This document shows positions 57,770-64,000 of a stretch of 64,000 nucleotides of DNA, one piece after another; the first letter of the stretch is position 1; each line of letters begins with the position of its first letter. The notes beneath the pieces are model-generated. The model was not told the DNA's origin and made no database searches. It saw only the letters and a list, made by a program, of their open reading frames with translations. Location: assembly GCA_029224185.1 (NCBI GenBank), contig CM055192.1:310001-374000 (forward strand), written 5' to 3'. Origin of the DNA: Karalla daura (lineage: Eukaryota > Chordata > Actinopteri > Chaetodontiformes > Leiognathidae). The translations under genes and the position numbers were made by a program.

Positions 57770-58110
57770 ATGTGTAAAACAAGTATTGCAGTTTTTAAAT
57801 GCCTTAACGGTCTTTGGCCTTCTTATTTATCTGGCCTACTTTTTACTATATCAAACCTCATGGACACTGTGGTCCTCCAGCACAGGCCTTTTAACCATAC
57901 CAGAGAGAAGATCTAAAAGACACGGGGTGGCAGCATTCAGTCATTACAGCCTCGGATTGTGGAACAGCCTGAAACTCAGGGCCGCACAGACTGTTGATGA
58001 AGTGGTTCAAGACTCAACTTTTTAATCAGGCTTTTAACTGACTGTTCTTTTCTCTGTTTTTGTTATTTTTAGCCTCTGTGAGGCACTTTCTGTTATACAC
58101 CGCATGAAAA
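57770..58110 (+). mobile_element. LINE remnant D, L2-like 3' end, plus strand
   Basis: Reading across frame shifts, the plus strand gives FKCLNGLWPSYLSGLL, then SSSTGLLTIPERRSKRHGVA and AFSHYSLGLWNSLKLRAAQT, the C-terminal block of L2-type LINE proteins (family form AFSxYxPxLWNSLPLxLRAAQT). A short untranslated tail with GCCTCTGTGAGGCACTTTC follows. It is heavily 5' truncated. Separate from LINE C, which is on the other strand. Confidence 0.85.
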
Positions 58111-58419
58111 GGTTGATTTGATAGTTTTGATATATTTATAATGCCGACAAAAGTCTTTTCTCACAAAGTTACTACAATTCAGCAAAATGTATTGTCCAAT
58201 TTAAATATACAGTGAGTCATTATGAATATTGATTTCTGGCAGCCTCAGTGAAAAATGAATGAATAGAAGGAAAGAATGAATTCAGTATGGGCCTTTGGTC
58301 CACAGCTTTAGAGCTGTTCTACAGCAGTCCAGTGAGCGTGTTTTGGATTCAGTTTAGATTACATCTGTATAATGAAATACAATGTTTGTGCGTGACGGCA
58401 AGTCATGACAAACAGAGCG
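58111..58419. other. Non-coding AT-rich stretch
   Basis: Nothing recognised. Confidence 0.45.
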
Positions 58420-58795
58420 TTTGACTCTGACTTGTGTTTGTGTTCAGTGCTCAGAGCTCTCTAGGTGTGATGAGGACTTAATTAGCTGTTTGTGCGTTCG
58501 GCTGCTTGGCGTTGCATTGTGAATTGCAGCAATGACACTGGGGCAATGAGCAGGCTAAGAGCAAACCTCTGTTCTCATAATTGCACATCTGTTTCCCATT
58601 TCTTGCTCCTGTAATTGCCTCCTCCTCAGTCATCTCTACGGAGGCCAGCTGCAGGTGACTGTAGGTAAAATGGGAGCAGGAAAAGCAGTCTGCTCTCTGA
58701 GCAGCAGAGATATGCATGGACAACTGGGACAGATATTTTGACAGCTTCTCCTGGGTGCACGCACTCACACATGGTGCATGTACACGCTGTCACAG
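58420..58795. promoter_or_regulatory. Candidate enhancer-like segment
   Basis: Non-repeat sequence with GGACTTAATTAGCTG near 58472, GCATTGTGAATTGCAGCAATGAC, CATAATTGCAC and CTGTAATTGCC. Several C/EBP-like and homeodomain-like words occur within 200 bases. The minus-strand 96-aa frame at 58478-58768 has no known domain. Inference only. Confidence 0.3.
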
Positions 58796-60425
58796 TCAAT
58801 TCTTAGTCCAGAGCACCACCTAGTAGTTGGTAAGAGAACTGCAGATACTTTTGGCAGAATAAGAATCACCTTTGTCCAAAGCATAAAGCTCATAGGAGAT
58901 AAACCACTCTAGCACTACCAACGTTAAGCTGTGAGCCTTACTGAGCACACCTTCGTTTTATCGGGCTTCTCATATTTCTCCATTCAAAAGAGTATGCACA
59001 TTAAAATTACTGAAGTGAAATAATGAGAGTTTATCTCTTAATAAGATAATGAAGCACACAAAGGCATCAAAATGTAACCCACGGAAAAAAAAAACCTTGG
59101 ATGATTTATCTCTTATCAAGGATCCCCTCAGAAAATTTGGGTGCCACAGCTGCCGGAGCGCAATTAGGGCAAGGTGACATGTTCAAGAGCACAAGAGCCA
59201 AATAGTGGCCTTTCTGTTACAAATCGAGATCTTTAGCCCGTTAAGCATCTTAAATATTTTGCACATCAATCTGAACCTAGTTTGTGCTTCTCCGTCAACA
59301 CAACGCACAGGTTACACGTCACCTCAACACCATCAGACGCTTTTTGGCCTTCGACTTCAGTTCCCACAGTGATGCAAAGCAATTCTGCCCCAAAACACCA
59401 GTGGGAGTGAGTTTCTTAAGGGTCTGTGATGAAACTGGCTAAAGCTAAGTTTAGGCTTCCCTGTAGCCTTCTGTGCGTAACCTCCAAGCTGTAGGTTTTT
59501 ACCCGAACATAGGTCTTGCAGTCACGCGGTGCAATTCTCCACTAGAGCGCTAGGGGGAGTATAAAGTTTCTGTCTGTGGTGAAGTTGTCTGCAACTTGTT
59601 GGTTTGTGGCTGCAACTGATGAGTTGAGCTGGGAAGTGACACTGGATTATTCACCACGAATTTATCAAACATTTTGCAGCTGTTTGGAAAGTAACAAAAT
59701 ACTAACAAAATACCTCCTAAAATCATGATTAAGACCGCAGGCACCCAGTTGCCAAAAGAGGTATCAAAAAGAAGAAGAGCCCAGAATTGGGGTTTGAACA
59801 ATTGAAATGGCAATGGCAATAAGCCATTGGAATTGCTCAAGTGGCCAAAACAGAACCAAGAAATGTCACAGAATTTTGTTGAAAGAGTATCCCTAATCCT
59901 GTAACTTTACTTAAGTTCAGCCTTTATGTTGCAGGTTGTAAACCCTGTGCATTGTGATGGGGATTTAATGTCAGTATGACATAAACAGAATGTCATTCAC
60001 TTCACTAATTCTGTTGAGCAGATCTGAAACAGATGTCATGTCACGATTCCTAGTTACTAAATACTCAGTTGAAATACATATGATTTATTAATAACTTATT
60101 CACTTATGAAGGCTTATTTACTTACCCTCGGGCAGCAAAGTGAATGCCAAAACCACAGATTCTTTTTGACATGAAAAAACCCTTTGATGGATGATATCAT
60201 TGGAGACAATCACCACAAAACACTGAAGACCACCCCAGATGATGAAAATACCAGAGTCTTCTCTGTGGCATGCCTCCCAGCCCAGCAGCACCACTATAAT
60301 CGCCTGCTCATCTTGTCTGTCAACACTTGTCTTTTTTTTATTGTACATATTTTCTGTTCAATGTAACCTGTAAGTTGTTATTTCGGCTAGTTTGGAAATC
60401 TAAAGTTCTTATTAGTGAGTGCACC
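58796..60425. other. Long non-coding stretch
   Basis: No gene recognised. The minus-strand frame at 59550-59840 has no known domain. CTAGAGCGCTAGGGGGAG near 59543 is a CpG-bearing, repeat-like word, but no element could be bounded. Confidence 0.4.
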
Positions 60426-60700
60426 TTTAAAGGGGACATATTACGCAAAACTCACTTATTTGTTGCTTTAGTGTAAATATTTGCATATCTAGCAATTGTC
60501 AAGCAAGTGTGTTCTTACTACATCCAATTGTTTCCACTACACGAACTAATCCGTCTTCCCAAACAAATATTAGGAACAGCAACGGAAAAAAGTCTCTTTT
60601 CACCTTCAAACAAAGATCGACAGCATAGACATACTTTGACCGAGGAACATAATTTTTAACATTGACAACATAACAAACAAAACATAACTGGTGGTGTGTT
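60426..60700. repeat. Possible DNA-transposon end (TTTAAAGGGGACATATTA)
   Basis: TTTAAAGGGGACATATTACG at about 60426 resembles the start of fish TTAA-type (piggyBac-like) non-autonomous repeats. The opposite end, which should read as the reverse complement, was not found, so this may be truncated or coincidental. Confidence 0.35.
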
Positions 60701-60863
60701 CATGTTATTTACAATATGTTGATAAGTTTTTCATCAAAACCTTTTTCATGACCCTGTGTTGACAAAGTGTGAGGCTTTCAATTCAGTTTTTTCTGTGTTC
60801 CACAGATGCACACATGCACAGGTTGAGTGTGTATCAGTAATCAAAACCTTAAACTGCATTGTG

Positions 60864-60908
60864 CATACATATATATACATACATATATACATATATACAT
60901 ATATATAT
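60864..60908. repeat. (TA)n/(CATA)n microsatellite
   Basis: ATACATATATATACATACATA-type array. Confidence 0.93.
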
Positions 60909-60941
60909 TAATTTGACATATAGATATATATGTCAAATTAA
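60908..60941. repeat. Hairpin, 15-bp perfect arms, 4-base loop
   Basis: TTAATTTGACATATA (60908-60922) pairs perfectly with 60927-60941, adjoining the AT microsatellite. Confidence 0.92.
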
Positions 60942-61769
60942 ATGGTAGAGGCTGCCCCACAGCCTGTAAAAGTGATGTTTTAATGACCCAAACACAGCCT
61001 AAACACTCCTCAAATAAACAACTAAACAGCAAACTTCATAAAGCATCTCTGTGTGAACCCAGTTGCCACATTTCGGGCTCATACACTACTGTACATGATG
61101 CAAAACACATCAGCTACCATTCATTTAAAAGAGCCCGCTACAAGGATTGGACAAGCAGCTACACATATACATGGTAAAGAGAGAAGATGAAATTCGAACA
61201 CAGACACAGCTTGACCAAAACATGGTTGTAAATTTCTTCTTACCTGTGTTCTCTTGCCATGAAAAGTTAGTTTTATCGGTAAATCCACATATTTTCCTGT
61301 TCCTATGTCCTGTGTCATATTCTAAATGTTCCATTACTTTCAATGGATTGTGATTGACTGGCAGTGCTGTCAAAGTCACATGGGTGTAGCTTTACTATTG
61401 GCTCTGAGGACTCAAACAAAGTGTCACTCATCGAAACTGACCAATTCGTGGTGGATATAGAGAATACAGATGGCCAGTCAGGTGTGTTCCATTACCATTA
61501 TAACACCTGGATGGGCCCCACCCCTCTGCCGGCGATCCCATTTCACCCAGTGGCCAACTGTGATATTGAAACAGAAATCCCATTGGGCCCAAAAAGCATT
61601 TCCCCCACAGCAATAGTAAAAGAGACGGCTGTAAAAATGTTGACAGGGTGCTCTCAGCTGCAGACATAGGGAATTACTAATCTTTGTATTGCATATTTTT
61701 AATTCTTGGAGGTGTCATGTATCAAACAATTTTTAAAAGACAGAAAAGCCACTGAAAAGTTTCACAGCA
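60942..61769. other. Non-coding stretch with one unassigned 101-aa frame
   Basis: The plus-strand frame at 61364-61669 is 101 codons long and less repetitive in composition than most others here (it includes DNTxGQSG-like and GPTPLPAIPFHPVANCD stretches), but I recognise no domain, and an opposite-strand frame overlaps it. It could be an exon, a repeat fragment or chance. Confidence 0.35.
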
Positions 61770-61774
61770 CAGAA

Positions 61775-61864
61775 TGACGTCACAGCAGTTCACATGCACT
61801 CTCAAAGCGCATGCGTGTCCTCTCACAGTGCTTTCTCCTCATGTTTCTCCCGAACGCGGATTGG
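61775..61864. promoter_or_regulatory. Promoter-like cluster: CRE, NRF1-like, inverted CCAAT
   Basis: TGACGTCA (full CRE) at 61775-61782, GCGCATGCGT (NRF1-like) at 61807-61816 and ATTGG (inverted CCAAT) near 61860 lie within 90 bases. Each word is certain. Together they resemble a TATA-less housekeeping promoter, but no transcript is identified and a transposon origin is possible. Confidence 0.35.
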
Positions 61865-63099
61865 TTCATAATCCCAGTGACTCTACCAAGTTCTCATGGG
61901 TCTGGTCCTCGATGAGGAAGCAAGTCGTATGTGGAGGCGAGTGGGCTCCACTGGTTTGTGAAGGAGGCTTGTTGAAGCCAGGAGTTTGAGTTGCATCGGG
62001 CTACCATTCCTCATAATGTTGCCAGCAGAAACCATAGGATGGGGGGGGCTGTTTAGTGGCAGATAACTTTTCACCTCTGTCCTCCTCAATACACCTACTG
62101 ATCCATACGGTCCACACTGGATAACACGGCCATACGAATGAGGTGAACGCAGTCTATTTGCTGTTGAAGACGGTGTGAGTTATGAAAAAAACTATTTTAG
62201 TACTTGAATAGCTGTTTTTTGACTGGGTGTGTATTGGAGAAAGTGTTTTTTTTGGAGCCAGGCATAGCGGTCTCTGTGGTATTGCAAGAAAAGTCACCTC
62301 CGCGTTGTACTGGAAGACAACATCCATCTTTTATATACATGGATGTATATACATACATATGGATGCAGCAGAGAGAGAGAGAGAGAAAGAGATAGCCAAA
62401 CAAGGCTCGAAAAATACTTCTATTGAAGTAACTGACATATGTTCCTCCTCATCATCTAACATCATCTAACGGCAACTCTTCTACATTTAAACACTTTACA
62501 CCTTTCCTCTGAATACAAATTTCACATAGAACCGTAAAAAGAGAAATGTTTGTCATGAAAAATGTAAATTGTTCTCCCTAATAAAATATTCTTTTTCCAA
62601 ACATTTTTTTCCCCATAATATGCAGAAACTGGCAGCACATTCCAGTGTCACTGTCAAAGTTTCTATGCAGGACATTTAATCAAAGATATAATTGAGAGGT
62701 TCCCATCAACATTAATGCATGTCTGGACTGTAGGTGGAATCACTGTAATTTTAGTGAAGCAGCTGATAAAAACTTTGTTTTCTCCATTCAGAAAATTGCA
62801 GCACATGCCAAAAGTTTTTACAGTTTATTGAGACAATACCCTCAAAAAATCTACTGAAACCTACTGAAAATCTTAAAGGTATTATTGATGTAAATTTGTG
62901 TCAATTTGACAACAAATGCTAATATATATAATCAACCAAAACTACCTTTGAATGAGATTGATGCTGCTGCTGGCATACCAGTGTATGTCTGTGAACCTTG
63001 TTGTACTGGATGAACTCTATCTAGAAAATGAGGGCTTGACTCAGTATTGTTTCATTCAGACTGGAGACCAGGTCTGACACAACCAACCCTCAGCCTGGT
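61865..63099. other. Non-coding stretch
   Basis: No gene is recognised. It includes a short (GA)n run at 62371-62386 and a small AT/ATAC hairpin near 62331-62350. Confidence 0.42.
62371..62386. repeat. (GA)n run
   Basis: Eight GA units. Confidence 0.9.
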
Positions 63100-63600
63100 T
63101 CATCCCTCTCTCCCCCGTCTTTCTCTCTCTCATTGTTTCATGCCAACACCCTGTATTATTTATATGACTGCTTTCAAAGGCGATCTCCGTGGCAACGACG
63201 TGACCCCTGCTGCTGTTGGGCAGGTCTTCAGTAGCAGGCCTGATTGATGGTCAAGGGGCAGCCATAAAGACGATCTGCCGCAGCTAGATTAGAGCAGACA
63301 AACATGTTCCCAGATTGCTGACCAGCCAGGAATGTTTGTTTACAGGGGAGAACACTGCCTGTGAATTCACCCGCACCTTTCCTCTGGACCAACTACATTT
63401 ATACTATTCCTACCTAAACAGATGCAGAAGTGTTGAGGAAAATGTGTTTATCATGCTACAGCTGCTCCATTTTCCGTTGAATGGGTTCATAGAAGACTGG
63501 ATGTGTCTGCCATGGAGCAGCTGGATGGGACTTTGAGGAGACGGAGGATTGTCACTGTGCTTCTGCTCTATCCTCTAATGCTCTGCTGGGCCTGTTCTTC
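63100..63600. promoter_or_regulatory. Candidate regulatory, non-repeat stretch
   Basis: Contains CCGTGGCAACG (RFX half-site type) at about 63187-63197, CCTGATTGATGG near 63239 and AATGTTTGTTTAC (forkhead-like) near 63331. No transposon motif. The frame at 63315-63536 has no known domain. Inference only. Confidence 0.27.
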
Positions 63601-64000
63601 TGGGAAGAGCTTTCATTCCTGGCCAACATGTAGGTCACTGGCCCATTGTGTGTGATGGTGCAAGTCCACGGAGTGTTTGACGTTTCCATACCACTCTTAC
63701 AATTCCTATGTTGTCATGGAAATGCACTGGGTGGCAGAGGCAGCAAAGTTACAGTGGAGGGAAGAGAGCAAAAGGAGGAGGTCAATTAGCCCAGCTCCTT
63801 TTGTGAGCCTCAGCTCACTGTGGCCAAGATTCTTGATTAAGAGAGCTCTGACCACCAGTGTTCGTTGACTTCAGAAGAAAAAAACAGACTACAAAAATAA
63901 CTGAGAAAGGCCAGAGCACTATTTATGACTTTGTGTAGCACAAAATGTCTTCAATGAGGTTGAAACACTGGGGTTAAAGACGTTTATGTGACTTTACCAA
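63601..64000. other. Non-coding end of window
   Basis: Nothing recognised. The frame at 63677-63868 has no known domain. Confidence 0.4.

Overview
The window looks like vertebrate nuclear DNA, most probably from a teleost fish. The evidence is the absence of dense open reading frames, many (TG/CA)n arrays, a 26-unit (ATCC)n array, and decayed copies of LINE and DNA-transposon families typical of fish genomes. I recognise no host protein-coding gene, rRNA, tRNA or CRISPR array. The longest reading frames either lie inside transposon remnants or look like chance frames. The window reads as an intergenic desert or the inside of very large introns. The species cannot be named from sequence alone.

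Layout. From 0.6 to 2.15 kb is a plus-strand CR1-superfamily (Rex1-like) LINE remnant with broken reverse transcriptase. At 3.08-3.24 kb is a 160-bp non-autonomous hAT-type element with inverted ends and a perfect 8-bp target duplication. Scattered through the window (8.3, 9.95, 11.1, 12.1, 18.3, 29.9, 42.6, 47.2, 47.8-48.5 and 52.5 kb) are pieces of one common fish LINE class whose 3' end is a GGAT-type tail, probably RTE/Rex3-like. One copy is split by a 264-bp insertion. From 23.66 to 25.35 kb is a minus-strand LINE with recognisable endonuclease end, linker and reverse transcriptase. From 53.64 to 54.83 kb is a third, L2-like minus-strand LINE whose catalytic YADD reads YAKD. At 57.77-58.11 kb is the 3' end of an L2-like LINE on the plus strand.

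Between the repeats lie several stretches (about 6.0-6.3, 13.5-14.4, 20.2-21.3, 33.25-33.72, 36.9-37.7, 43.3-43.6, 49.5-49.8, 51.1-51.5, 56.2-56.8, 58.4-58.8 and 63.1-63.6 kb). They are rich in homeodomain cores, Oct, Otx-type or RFX motifs and free of obvious repeats, which is how enhancers of developmental genes often look. This is inference; conservation was not tested.

The items most worth a second look are a set of perfect or near-perfect short-loop hairpins (14.96, 19.38, 26.80, 51.34, 51.91 and 60.91 kb), two strong RFX X-box sites, three GGATTA sites within 76 bp, a promoter-like CRE/NRF1/CCAAT group at 61.78-61.86 kb, and a diverged direct repeat pair at 46.4 and 49.0 kb. I did not find a convincing new biological system.
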